From the NCBI GenBank assembly GCA_036276115.1, contig DATBEM010000121.1, positions 18,147 to 82,146 on the forward strand: 64,000 bases of DNA. The letters are read 5' to 3'. Below, one piece after another: positions 50,260-59,510 of this stretch (positions within the stretch are counted from its first letter, which is position 1; every line of letters starts with the position of its first letter). Position numbers and translations under genes: made by a program. Origin of the DNA: Trebonia sp036276115 (GTDB taxonomy: Bacteria > Actinomycetota > Actinomycetes > Streptosporangiales > Streptosporangiaceae). The notes below the pieces were generated by a model that ran no database searches, had not been told where the DNA came from, and saw only the letters and a program-made list of their open reading frames with translations.

Positions 50260-50407
50260 GATTTTCTCCCCAAAAGAATTCCAGCGGCTAATAAAAGCGC
50301 GGGGACGCCGGGAAAGCCGGCCACCGGGAGCGGGAGTGGCCGTTGGCTGAGATCCCCGCCGATAACTGTACATGCCCGCGCGACTGAATTTCGCGGCCTA
50401 TTGACCA

Positions 50408-50427
50408 GCCAGAATCGCTAGTCTGGC
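50408..50427. promoter_or_regulatory. Inverted repeat in the GT2 upstream region
   Basis: GCCAGA-N8-TCTGGC, perfect arms, in the AT-richer 250-nt gap 50260-50509 that holds the promoter of the GT2 operon. No gene is seen in the gap. Two copies of AATGCGCGGC follow near 50464-50483. Confidence 0.35.
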
Positions 50428-50509
50428 CGTTAATTGAGAGAAAATCGGCATCGCGCGGGGTAATGCGCGGCAAATGCGCGGCAGGCGGCGCGAAAGCCGC
50501 GCTAACCGG

Positions 50510-53500
50510 TCAGAACGGCGCGTCGTCCGGGAGCCGGGAGATCGCCGGCAGGTACGGGTCGAGGTCACCTGGCTCGAACCGGCACGTCCCGATGACGTGC
50601 CAGAACTGCCCGGACAGCGGCCCGCTGAACTTGTAGCGGCCGTCGGGCGCGAAGGCCGCCCAGGCGGCGGCGCCCCCGATCAGGGTCAGCCGCGGCCCGG
50701 GCCGCGCCCCGGCGTCCCAGAGCCGGACGGTGCCGTCGTCGGACGCGCTGGCCAGCAGCGGGGACCGGGCCGGGGCGGCCGGGCTGTACGCGATCGAGGT
50801 GACCCGGTCCGCGTGCCCGGCCAGCGTGGCCAGCGCGCCGCCGTCCGGCACCGACCATAGCCGGATGGCCCCGTCGTCGCCCGCGGTGGCCAGGGCGTCG
50901 CCGGACGGGCTGAACGCCGCCGTCCAGAGCTTGCCGCCGCCCGGCTCGATCCGCAGCGCCGCGGTGGCGGCCGCCACGTCCCAGAGGTAGGCGACCCCGT
51001 CGTTGCCGATGCTGGCCAGCAGCCCGCCGTCCGGGCTGAACTGCACCGCGTACACCCGGTCGGCGTGCCCGGGCAGCTCCGCCAGCCGGGCGCCGGTGCG
51101 GGTGTCGAACACGCGCACCAGCCGGTCGTCGCACCCGGTCGCCAGCGCGCTGCCGTCCGGGCTGAACGACAGCGACCGGACCCGGCCGCGGTGCTCGGTG
51201 ATCGTCAGCGTCTCCCGGCCGGTGGTGCGGTACCACAGGCGGACGCTGTCGTCGTCGTTGGCGGTGGCGAGCACGTCGCCCTCGGGGCTGAACGCCTCGG
51301 CCCAGACCCGCTCAGTCTCGACGTTCATCTCCCGCTCGGGGGTTCCTGTCTCGGCGTTCCACAGGTAGACCCCGCCGTCGTTGCTGGCCGCCGCCAGCAG
51401 CGCGCCCGACGGCCCGAAGACGGCCGACACGAGCTGGCCGGCCACGCCGGACAGGGCGTGGCGCTGCTGCCCGGTCGCCGGGTCCCAGACGCTGACCACC
51501 CCGTCATTGCCGCGGGCGGCGACGAGGTTCCCGGCCGCGCTGAAGGACACCGACGTGACCCGGCGGCCGTGCCCGCGCAGCAGGTGCCGGGGCTGCCCGG
51601 TGGCGGTGTCCCACAGCCGGACGGTGCCGTCGATGGACCCGGTCGCCAGCTGCGCCCCGTCGGGCCGGAAGACCGGCCGCCAGACGGCGCTGCGGTGCGC
51701 CATCAGGTCGCGGCGGGCGCGGCCGTCGGCGACCGAGGTGACCCGCACGACGCCGTCGCTGCAGGCGCTGGCGAGCTGGCCGCCGTCCGGCGAGAAGCTC
51801 AGCCCGTACACCGCGCCGGGGTGGCTGGCGAGGGTGGCCCGGGGGGCGGGGGGCGCCGCCCGGCCGGACAGGTCCCACAGCCGCACCCCGCCGTCGGTGT
51901 CACCGCTGGCCAGCAGCGACCGCTCCGGGTGGAAGTCGAGCGCGTAGACGGAGCCGGTGTGGCCGCTCAGCTCGGCCACCGGCCCGAGGGAGTCCATCAG
52001 CAGCAGCGTCCCGGACGAGCCGCCGACCGCGAACAGGGCACTGCCGTCCCCGCTGGCCGGGCCGACCGACGCCAGCCGGAAGACCGACCCGCCGCGGGCC
52101 GTGAACTGGGTCACCAGCTGCCCGGCGTCCAGGTCCCACATGCGGATCGCGCCCGCGCGGTCCCCGGTGAGCAGCAGCTCCCGCCCGGCCGGCCCCTGGC
52201 CGGGGACCGGCCCGTAGCGGCCGGCGAACGTGGCGGTGTAGATGAGCGAGGCGTGGCCCGCCAGCTCCAGCCGGGGCGTCCCGGTCGCCACGTCGAACAG
52301 CCGCACGACGCCGTCGGGCGCCCCGTAGGCGAGCAGCTCCCCGTCCGGGGTCATCTCGACCGGCCACGCGCCCTGGCCCGGCACCGTGATGACGTGCCGG
52401 CACTCGCCGGTGGCGGTGTCCCAGACCCGCACGGTGGCGTCGCTGGCCGCGGTGACCAGCACCTGGTCGCGGGCGGAGTAGGTGACGCTGTAGACCCGGC
52501 TGGCGTGCCCGCGCAGCGTCCGCACCGGCAGCCCCGAGTCGGTGTCGCACAGCGTGACCCCGCCGTCGGCGCTGCCGATCGCCAGCAGTCCCCCGTCGGG
52601 GCTGTAGGCGATCGGCTGCGGGAGCCGGGCGGTAGTGTAGTCAAAGCCGTAGGGGACCCCGATGTCGGCCGGGGCGATCTCGGCCTCCACTGGCTGGCCG
52701 GGGGCGATGGCCGCGCCCCGCAGCTCCGCCAGCGCGCCGGCGCCGGCGGGCAGCCCGGCGACGTCGATGAGGGCCGCCCGGCTCCAGGTGCTGCCCGCGA
52801 GCTGGACGCCCGTCAGGTCGGCGCGGATCAGCCGGGCGCCGGCCAGGTCCGCGCCGCGCAGGTCGGCCTCGGGCAGCCGCGCCCCGTCGAGCCGGGCCCG
52901 CACCAGCCGCGCGCCGGCCAGCACCGCCTGCGACAAGTTGGCCCCGACCAGCCGGGCGCCGGTCAGGTCGGCGCCGGTGAAGTCGACCTTCCCCAGCTCG
53001 CGGTGGGACAGGTCCTCGCCCTGCAGCTGCGCGCCGCGCAGGTCGCTGTGAGCGGGGATGCGCATCCGGGCGCTGACGCGCATCGCGTTCGCGCGGGCGG
53101 CGTTGCCGCGGGCGGGGTCGCTGTCGCCGGGGTCGCTGCCCTCATGGTCGGCGAGCACGCCCTCCAGCCAGCGCTGCAGGGTCACCGGGGTGGCCAGGTC
53201 GCACAGGAACTCCACGGTGAGCTGCGACAGCGGGCGCCGCTCAAGGGCGGGGACCGCGTCGCCGGCCGTGAGGCGGGCCGCGATCTCCCGGGCGACCAGC
53301 CACTCGGCGACCGAGGAGTGGATGAACCCGAACAGCCCGTCCTCGCCCCGCGCGAGCAAGGAGGCGGCGCCGATGGCGTGGGCGCCCTGCTGGGCCGTGA
53401 GCTCGCCCTCGGCCAGGCCCGCCAGCGGCCGGGCGATCTCCTCGGTGAGCTCGTCCAGCCGGATGAAGTGCTCGCCGGACTCGTTCAGCCGCATGGCGAG

Positions 53501-56473
53501 CATCGTCACCGCGCTCAGCAGGTCGGCCGGGGACAGCCCGAGCGGGGCGCCGGGGATGCCCTGGGACCGGTGGTGCTCGTGGCTGAGCCAGGCGTCGACG
53601 ATGACCTCGTACAGGTCGGCGGCCGAGATCGTGCGGCCGGCCCCGGCCACCGCCCGCAGCCGGCCGGCGTCCAGCGCCGCGATGAAGCTCAGCATCCGCG
53701 GGTTGCTGGACAGGCCCAGCAGGTCCTCGATGCCGGCGATCAGCCGCAGCCGCTCGTCGGCGGCGTCCTCCTCGCCGTACAGGTTGCCGAGGTAGGCGCG
53801 GACCTGGTCGGTGGTGAAGTCCTCGATGTCCAGCACCCGCCGGCCGGGCAGCAGGCCGACCCGCTCCCCGAGCGCGGTGAAGACCTGCTCGTGGGACTTG
53901 AAGTGCTGGGTGCGGCTGGCGACGATGATCTTCGCCTTGCCCTCGGCCGCCGACAGCAGGGTCTGCAGGTGGTCGGCCGCCCGGTCGTAGGTGACCCGCG
54001 TCGCGAGCTCGTCGAACCCGTCGAACAGCAGCACGATCCGGCCCTGGGCGAGCATGTACCGGAACGCCCGGATGTCGATCACCTCCTCGCCGTGGTTGGC
54101 CAGGTGGGCCGCGACGAGGCCCTCAACGCTGTGCGCCTTGTCCAGCTCGCGCAGCTCGACGTAGATGGGGATCAGGTGCGGCAGGCGGGCGGGGATGTGC
54201 CGCGCCAGCTCGCGCAGGGCGAACGTCTTGCCCCGGCCGAACTCGCCCAGCACGAGCGTGAACCGGCCGGCGTCGGTCGCCAGGTCGCGCAGCAGGTCCT
54301 CGACCAGGTTCTCGCGCACGCCGGCGGTCTCCGCCTCCAGGTCGCGGAAGCGCTGCGGGACGTACAGGGAGTGCGGGTAGCGCTGGTCGGAGTGCAGCCG
54401 GGCGGCCTGCCCGGCCACGTAGTCGCGCAGGTCCAGCAGCCCCTGGAACTCGGTGAAGCTGCGTACCCGGATCCCGCGGCGCAGCGCCTCCGAGCGCAGG
54501 ACCTGCGGCGGGCGCGGCCCGGAGTAGATCAGCTCGGCGCCGCCCTCGGGCTCGCCGGAGTGGGCCTGGGCCGCGAACCCGGCGATGACCTCGCGGGTCA
54601 CCGGGCCGACGTGGGCGGCGACCCGCCACTGGCGGGCGAAGCCGTCCTGGACGTGGGTGACCAGCAGGTGCGGGGCGCCGTCGGCAGGCTCCAGCCGGCG
54701 CACCCGGGCGCCAGGATGGCCCGCCTCGACCACCTCCGCGATCTGGTCCAGCAGCTGCCCGGCGGGTGACGCCGAGCGGCCGAAGTCCTCCCCCGCGGGC
54801 GGCTCCCAGGCACCGCCCTCCGCCAGTGACGCGGGCCCGGCGCCGTTGCCCGGCCCCGGGCCGGCCTGCCCGGGCGCTCGCGAGGCAGGCGCGGGGAACG
54901 TGGCCGACGCTGACTGCCAGGCGTGGGTGGACCGCTGCGGGCGGGCCATGGCCGCGCCGGGCCGCCAGCGGGCCATCCCGCTGGCGGTCAGGTGCAGGAT
55001 CTCGTGCTGGCCGGCCCCGCCGGCGGCGACCGTCAGCAGCGGCGGCTGCCAGATCCCGGAGGAGCCGGGCCGGGGCAGCGAGAACGTGAGCGCGCCCGGG
55101 TCGGTGGCCTGCTGCCGCCCCGAGGTCCCGTGCAGCAGCAGGCTGAGCCGCGACCCCAGCAGCTGCCCGGTGGCCTGCGCGTCGCGCATGAGGCCGGGAT
55201 CGTGGGCGACCGCGCCGACCCGGAGCCAGCCCCGCTCGGCGTAGGGCCGCAGGTGCTCGGCGAACCAGGCGGCCTGGGCCTCGCCAAGCCACCCGAAGCG
55301 GTCCTCCGGGCGGTGGGTCTCGGCCATGGTGGAGTTGAGCCCGGCCACCACCACCCGCAGGTCGGGCACCTCGAACAGGCTCCACGGCTGGGACCGGTCG
55401 AACGCCACCGGGTCGAGGTCGCGGTAGAACTCCTCGAAGACGCGGCTGAAGTGCCGCCACTTGGGCCAGTAGGGGGCGCGCGGCTCGATGTCGTCGGCCT
55501 CGCAGTCATCGAAGTACGCGCGGCAGGCCACCCGGGTCAGGTCGTGGCTGCCGGGCACGATGACGCAGCGCTCGGGCTCCAGGCCCAGCAGCGCCCGCAG
55601 CCCGGCCAGGAACGTGGCGGCCTGGTCGAACTCGCGCACCGAGCCGGAGTGGGTCAGGTCGCCGGTGACGACGAGCAGGTCCGGGCGCGGGGCGCCGGCG
55701 TCGGCCAGCCGGCTGACGTCCGCCCAGACGCGCGCCTGGAACTCGGTGGCGGTCACCGGCACCCCCGGCTCGGGCGCGGCCCGGCCGAAGCGCGGGCCGG
55801 GGACGTGCAAGATGGCGACGCCGTCGCGCGAGTCGGCGCCCGGCCGGCGGCCGGGCGGGTACTCGGGGCGGGTGAGCGGGCGGCGCCGGGACCGCTGGCG
55901 CTCCAGGTCTCGCTGGCGGCTGATCTCCTGCTGGCGCAGCGCCTCCTGCGGCAGCAGCGCGCTCGGCTGGGCGACCGGGCGCGGCCCGGTCACCGACGGG
56001 TACAACGGGCGGACGCTGGGCTTGGCCCGGCCGTCGAGGGTGTGCCTGACCCGGGAGAGCAGCATGTCCCGGGCCTGCTGCTCCTGGGAGCCGACGAGGT
56101 CCACGTAGGTGATCGTGGACAGCAGCCCCTCCAGGGGGCACTCCTGGACCCGGACGGTGATCAGCTTCGCGGCCGGGTCATCGGGGTCGGCCAGGATCGC
56201 CGCCTGCCATTCCCACCGGCCGAACCGCGACGACAGGTAGGACCGCGACAGCACGGCGATGACGGCCGCCGCCTCGGCCACCCCCCGGTCCATGAAGTCG
56301 ACGAAGTTAGTGCCCGGGACGAAGTCCCACGCCTGCAAGACGACCCGGTAGCCCGCGCTCTCCAGCTCCCACGCGATCCAGCTCGCCCAGTCCTCGTCGG
56401 CGGGGGTGTAGCTGACGAACAGGAGCGTGCGCGCCAGCGGCTGCCCCAATGACCGTGAGTCGCGACCCGGCAT
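50510..56473 (-). CDS. Giant TIR - phosphoesterase-like - NACHT - pentapeptide - WD40 protein
   Basis: 1987 aa from ATG 56473. Residues 15-145 are a TIR domain (LLFVSYTPADEDWASWIAWEL), with probable catalytic Glu88 in FGRWEWQAA. Residues 218-500 are a calcineurin-like fold (VTGDLTHSG, VPGSHD) that has lost key metal ligands. Residues about 572-690 recall a degenerate restriction-endonuclease-like domain. The NACHT NTPase has Walker A GEFGRGKT (743-750) and Walker B IVLLFDGFDE (813-822). Pentapeptide repeats span 1143-1228 (FTGADLTGARL type), and about 15 WD40 repeats run from 1287. The layout is that of an NLR-like sensor: propeller and pentapeptide sense, NACHT oligomerises, TIR acts on NAD. 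It is a single-gene unit. Confidence 0.93.
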   Translation of the reverse strand: MPGRDSRSLGQPLARTLLFVSYTPADEDWASWIAWELESAGYRVVLQAWDFVPGTNFVDFMDRGVAEAAAVIAVLSRSYLSSRFGRWEWQAAILADPDDPAAKLITVRVQECPLEGLLSTITYVDLVGSQEQQARDMLLSRVRHTLDGRAKPSVRPLYPSVTGPRPVAQPSALLPQEALRQQEISRQRDLERQRSRRRPLTRPEYPPGRRPGADSRDGVAILHVPGPRFGRAAPEPGVPVTATEFQARVWADVSRLADAGAPRPDLLVVTGDLTHSGSVREFDQAATFLAGLRALLGLEPERCVIVPGSHDLTRVACRAYFDDCEADDIEPRAPYWPKWRHFSRVFEEFYRDLDPVAFDRSQPWSLFEVPDLRVVVAGLNSTMAETHRPEDRFGWLGEAQAAWFAEHLRPYAERGWLRVGAVAHDPGLMRDAQATGQLLGSRLSLLLHGTSGRQQATDPGALTFSLPRPGSSGIWQPPLLTVAAGGAGQHEILHLTASGMARWRPGAAMARPQRSTHAWQSASATFPAPASRAPGQAGPGPGNGAGPASLAEGGAWEPPAGEDFGRSASPAGQLLDQIAEVVEAGHPGARVRRLEPADGAPHLLVTHVQDGFARQWRVAAHVGPVTREVIAGFAAQAHSGEPEGGAELIYSGPRPPQVLRSEALRRGIRVRSFTEFQGLLDLRDYVAGQAARLHSDQRYPHSLYVPQRFRDLEAETAGVRENLVEDLLRDLATDAGRFTLVLGEFGRGKTFALRELARHIPARLPHLIPIYVELRELDKAHSVEGLVAAHLANHGEEVIDIRAFRYMLAQGRIVLLFDGFDELATRVTYDRAADHLQTLLSAAEGKAKIIVASRTQHFKSHEQVFTALGERVGLLPGRRVLDIEDFTTDQVRAYLGNLYGEEDAADERLRLIAGIEDLLGLSSNPRMLSFIAALDAGRLRAVAGAGRTISAADLYEVIVDAWLSHEHHRSQGIPGAPLGLSPADLLSAVTMLAMRLNESGEHFIRLDELTEEIARPLAGLAEGELTAQQGAHAIGAASLLARGEDGLFGFIHSSVAEWLVAREIAARLTAGDAVPALERRPLSQLTVEFLCDLATPVTLQRWLEGVLADHEGSDPGDSDPARGNAARANAMRVSARMRIPAHSDLRGAQLQGEDLSHRELGKVDFTGADLTGARLVGANLSQAVLAGARLVRARLDGARLPEADLRGADLAGARLIRADLTGVQLAGSTWSRAALIDVAGLPAGAGALAELRGAAIAPGQPVEAEIAPADIGVPYGFDYTTARLPQPIAYSPDGGLLAIGSADGGVTLCDTDSGLPVRTLRGHASRVYSVTYSARDQVLVTAASDATVRVWDTATGECRHVITVPGQGAWPVEMTPDGELLAYGAPDGVVRLFDVATGTPRLELAGHASLIYTATFAGRYGPVPGQGPAGRELLLTGDRAGAIRMWDLDAGQLVTQFTARGGSVFRLASVGPASGDGSALFAVGGSSGTLLLMDSLGPVAELSGHTGSVYALDFHPERSLLASGDTDGGVRLWDLSGRAAPPAPRATLASHPGAVYGLSFSPDGGQLASACSDGVVRVTSVADGRARRDLMAHRSAVWRPVFRPDGAQLATGSIDGTVRLWDTATGQPRHLLRGHGRRVTSVSFSAAGNLVAARGNDGVVSVWDPATGQQRHALSGVAGQLVSAVFGPSGALLAAASNDGGVYLWNAETGTPEREMNVETERVWAEAFSPEGDVLATANDDDSVRLWYRTTGRETLTITEHRGRVRSLSFSPDGSALATGCDDRLVRVFDTRTGARLAELPGHADRVYAVQFSPDGGLLASIGNDGVAYLWDVAAATAALRIEPGGGKLWTAAFSPSGDALATAGDDGAIRLWSVPDGGALATLAGHADRVTSIAYSPAAPARSPLLASASDDGTVRLWDAGARPGPRLTLIGGAAAWAAFAPDGRYKFSGPLSGQFWHVIGTCRFEPGDLDPYLPAISRLPDDAPF

Positions 56474-56548
56474 GGTTTCAGTATGCGCGCAATGCACCGC
56501 TCCAAGCGTCACAACCGGGCCACACCCCCGGCCCGGCCGGCGTTCTGC

Positions 56549-56554
56549 TAGCAT
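56549..56554 (+). promoter_or_regulatory. -10 box TAGCAT upstream of the permease gene
   Basis: TAGCAT lies 40 nt before ATG 56595, leaving a short leader with an AGGAGG ribosome site. No clear -35 is seen. On the other strand a weak CATACT lies 6 nt before the giant gene start at 56473. Confidence 0.35.
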
Positions 56555-56594
56555 CGGCGCGGGGTCGGTGGCCAACCGCTAGGAGGCTCTGCGC

Positions 56595-57815
56595 ATGCTC
56601 CGGCGGACGGCCGGCTTCCTCGGGCGGAACCTGGGCGTCCTGGACTGGATCGCGGTCGCCCTGCTGGCGGCCGGGCTGGCGTTCACCGCGACCGGGCTGC
56701 TGCCGTCGGGCGAGGCGTCCGCCACCGTGCGGCGGATCTTGCCGATCTTGCTGTTCCTGGCCACGATCTTGGTGCTGGCCGAGCTCACCGCGACCGCGGG
56801 GGTGTTCGACTTCGCGGCGCGACGGCTGGCCATCGCGGCTCGCGGGAACTTCGCGCTGCTGTTCGCCTGCTGCGTGGCGTTCGCGGCGGTCACCACGATC
56901 GGCCTCAACCTCGACACGACCGCCGTCTTGCTCACGCCGGTCATGCTGGCGCTCGCGCGGACGCTGCGGGAGCCGGGGACCGATGAGCCGGTGCCGGCCC
57001 TGCCGCTGGCGATGTGCACGGTCTGGCTGGCGAACACCGCCTCGCTCCTGCTGCCGGTGTCGAACCTGACTAACCTCCTCGCCCAGGGACGGGTCGGGCT
57101 GTCGCCGGCGGGGTTCGCGACCCGGATGGGGCCCGCCCAGGCCGCCGCCCTGGCGGTCACCGCCGTCCTGCTGTGGGCGTTCTACTGGCGGCGGGGGCGG
57201 CGGGGGGCGCGCCGGTACGAGCCGCCCGTGCCGTACCTGGCCCCTGACCGCTGGCTGTTTCGCATCGCGGCGGCCGCCTGCCTGTTCTTCATCGCGGCGC
57301 TGCTGGGCGGGGTCGAGCTCGGGGTCGCCTCGGCAATCGCGGCGGCGGCGGTCGCCGCCGCGTTCGCGATCCGGGACCGGACCGCGCTGCGCTGGTCGCT
57401 AATCCCCTGGCGGCTGCCGGTCTTCGTCACCGGCCTGTTTCTCGTGGTGCAGACGATTAGCCTGCACCTGCAAGGCCCGCTGACCGCGATGGTGAGCTCG
57501 TCGGGCGGGGCGCTGGGAACGTTCCGGGCGGCGGGGGCCGGCGCGCTGCTGGCCAACGTCCTGAACAACCTCCCGGCCTACGTCGCGGGCGAGGCGGTCA
57601 TTCCCGGCCCTAACCACACCCAGCTCCTGGGGCTGCTCATCGGGGTGAACGTCGGCCCGGTCATCACCCCGTGGGCGTCGCTGGCGACGCTGCTGTGGTA
57701 CGAGCGCTGCGTGTCGTCGGGAGTGGCGATCCCGCTGCGCCGGTTCATGGCGACCAGCGCGTGCCTGGCGGTCGCCGGGATGGCCGCGTCGGTCGCCGCC
57801 CTGCTGTGGCTCTAG
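56595..57815 (+). CDS. ArsB/SLC13-type membrane transporter
   Basis: 406 aa with about ten hydrophobic segments. GLNLDTTAVLLTPVMLAL and LANVLNNLPAYV are the paired re-entrant motifs of the ion transporter superfamily, with a central basic loop WRRGRRGARR. Closest in pattern to ArsB-like anion permeases; arsenite, citrate or other anions are possible substrates. AGGAGG precedes ATG 56595. It converges with the cupin-like gene across 21 nt. Confidence 0.87.
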   Translation: MLRRTAGFLGRNLGVLDWIAVALLAAGLAFTATGLLPSGEASATVRRILPILLFLATILVLAELTATAGVFDFAARRLAIAARGNFALLFACCVAFAAVTTIGLNLDTTAVLLTPVMLALARTLREPGTDEPVPALPLAMCTVWLANTASLLLPVSNLTNLLAQGRVGLSPAGFATRMGPAQAAALAVTAVLLWAFYWRRGRRGARRYEPPVPYLAPDRWLFRIAAAACLFFIAALLGGVELGVASAIAAAAVAAAFAIRDRTALRWSLIPWRLPVFVTGLFLVVQTISLHLQGPLTAMVSSSGGALGTFRAAGAGALLANVLNNLPAYVAGEAVIPGPNHTQLLGLLIGVNVGPVITPWASLATLLWYERCVSSGVAIPLRRFMATSACLAVAGMAASVAALLWL

Positions 57816-57836
57816 CCGGTCCCCGCCGCTGTCCCG

Positions 57837-58562
57837 CTAGTCGCGGGCCGCGGGCGTGGCCGCCAGCAGGCGGCCGAGGATGACCCGGGCGATGGCGGCG
57901 GTCCGGGCGGCATCGTGCACCCGCCGCCGCACCCGGTGCGGGTCGCTGTTGGGCCGTCCCAGCGCCCAGTCCGGGGCGCCCGGCACCAGCCGCCCGAGCA
58001 CGATCGTCGCCGTCTCGGTCCCGGGGGGCACGTCGGTGGCGTGGAACGCCCCGGCCGGCAGTGAGTAGGCGTCCCCGGTGGCGACCGACTGGCGCTGGCC
58101 GGGCACGCAGTGCACGAACCGGGCGGTGGGCACGAGCTCGTCGCCGTCGCCCCCCACCCGGACGTCGAGCACCCGGTAGAGTCCCTCGGGCCACGTCCCG
58201 CCCTCGTGCAGGCCGGCCGCGTCGCCGACCACCATGACCTGGTTGTCGAGCCGCCCGAAGAGGACGTAGCTGGCCAGCTCCCAGCAGTGCGCGTGGACCT
58301 CCGACGTCGTCAGCCCGGCCCGCTCGACCCGCGGGCTCCACAGGTGCACGCAGACCCCGTCGCCCGCCGCCCGCTCAAGCGGCAGGCAGGTGAAGCCGAG
58401 GGGGTGCCGCACGGCCCGCACCGGGCGCGTCCCGTCCGCGACCTCCCGCAGCGCTCCGGCGGCCCATCGCGCCAGCGCCGTCCGGGTGGCGGCCGCCGCG
58501 TACCCGGCGCTGCCCGGCGGCAATTCCCCGACCGTCCGCGCGAGGTATTCATAATCCGTCAT
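57837..58562 (-). CDS. Cupin-like protein of unknown function
   Basis: 241 aa. The core has VHAHCWELASYVLFGRLDNQ and YSLPAGAFHATDVPPGTETATIVLG (parts: AGAFHATDVPPGTE), with histidines placed as in cysteine-dioxygenase-like cupins. The N-terminal 70 residues are helical. ATG 58562 is preferred, with GGAGAGG upstream; the in-frame extension upstream is read-through. I do not recognise a pathway. Confidence 0.65.
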   Translation of the reverse strand: MTDYEYLARTVGELPPGSAGYAAAATRTALARWAAGALREVADGTRPVRAVRHPLGFTCLPLERAAGDGVCVHLWSPRVERAGLTTSEVHAHCWELASYVLFGRLDNQVMVVGDAAGLHEGGTWPEGLYRVLDVRVGGDGDELVPTARFVHCVPGQRQSVATGDAYSLPAGAFHATDVPPGTETATIVLGRLVPGAPDWALGRPNSDPHRVRRRVHDAARTAAIARVILGRLLAATPAARD

Positions 58563-58689
58563 CAGCCGCGCCTCTCCGGCTGTCCGCGATGAGCCTATTC
58601 TTGCAGGAATCAGCGGGAATGGCAGCGCAGAATTTACGCCAATGGCGCGTTCACCGGTCGCACCGGTCACTTCCGTGGCGGCCTGTTTC

Positions 58690-58755
58690 AGCCGCCGAAG
58701 GCAGTGCGCCCAGCCGCCGAAGGCAGTGCGCCCAGCCGCCAAGGGCAGTGCGCCT
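58690..58755. repeat. 22-bp tandem repeat, three copies plus a fourth partial in the adjacent gene
   Basis: Units begin at 58690, 58712 and 58734 with AGCCGCCGAAGGCAGTGCGC or near variants. The fourth, degenerate unit at 58756 is the 3' end of the 2H-like gene. Units one and two are identical; unit three has 3 changes. Confidence 0.85.
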
Positions 58756-59443
58756 AGCCGCCGAAGGCGGTACGGGCGAGCAGTTGCGGGCAGGTGCCGT
58801 GCGGGCCGAGGGCGAAGATCCCCAGGGCCGGGTAGCCGCCGCTCAGGCCGCCGAGATTGACCCTGGTGTCCTCCCGGGCCACGTCGACCATGGTGCCGGG
58901 CTCGAACCAGTTGAGCGTGTCGTGCGGGCGGAACAGGCCGCCCTGGCGCGGGTCGCCGGCCTCGCCGTAGCCGGTCCGGCGGATGCTGTCGCCGAGCGCC
59001 CCGGGGGCGGCGTGCAGGTCAGCCAGGCGGTTCCCGGCCGGGTCGCGGTCGAGCAGGCGGCCGCCCCGGCGCGGGTTGGCCAGGCTGATGACCAGGTCCT
59101 GGAGCGCCACCAGGGCATCGGGCATCTCGGTCCGGGCCTCCAGCGACGCCTCGCCCGGGTTGTAGGCCAGCCCGGTGCAGGCCAGCGTGAGGGGGGCGAG
59201 CCCGGTGGCCGCCGCCGCCAGCTCCCCCGCCAGCCCGGCCAGCGCCGCCAGCGGCAGGCGGGCCTGGTAGAGGGTGAGGTGGGGCGCGAGCGCCAGCCGC
59301 GATCCCGGGTCCCCGAGCCGCACGATGGCGCGATACCGGCGAGCGAATTCACCGCTCGCCGCGACTAGCCTGCCCGCTAGCGGGCGGTCCGGCAGCAACG
59401 CGATATTGAGGTCGATATCGAGGCCGGTGGGGACGCCTTCCAT
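58754..59443 (-). CDS. 2H-phosphoesterase-like protein
   Basis: 229 aa. Two HxT-type motifs, PHLTLYQA near residue 54 and RPHDTLNWF near residue 172, match the duplicated active site of the 2H (RNA ligase/CPDase-like) superfamily. It may act on cyclic or 2'-phosphorylated nucleotides. The start is fixed by TAGAAT 6 nt upstream of ATG 59443. Its last codons belong to a repeat family that continues past the stop. Confidence 0.7.
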   Translation of the reverse strand: MEGVPTGLDIDLNIALLPDRPLAGRLVAASGEFARRYRAIVRLGDPGSRLALAPHLTLYQARLPLAALAGLAGELAAAATGLAPLTLACTGLAYNPGEASLEARTEMPDALVALQDLVISLANPRRGGRLLDRDPAGNRLADLHAAPGALGDSIRRTGYGEAGDPRQGGLFRPHDTLNWFEPGTMVDVAREDTRVNLGGLSGGYPALGIFALGPHGTCPQLLARTAFGG

Positions 59444-59449
59444 ACGGCG

Positions 59450-59455
59450 ATTCTA
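59450..59455 (-). promoter_or_regulatory. -10 box TAGAAT, leaderless arrangement
   Basis: On the minus strand TAGAAT, 6 nt, ATG 59443. Same geometry as at 39868 and 60015. Confidence 0.5.
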
Positions 59456-59510
59456 AAGGATTTGGCCCGGCCGCAGAACGGCCCGCGCGCCTGGCCCGCG
59501 GTCCGGCGGC

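Noticed and set aside
51065..54769. 1234-codon plus-strand ORF opposite the giant NACHT gene
   Set aside because: Low-complexity Arg/Gly/Gln/Val composition without motifs, while the minus strand has intact TIR, NACHT and WD40 motifs.
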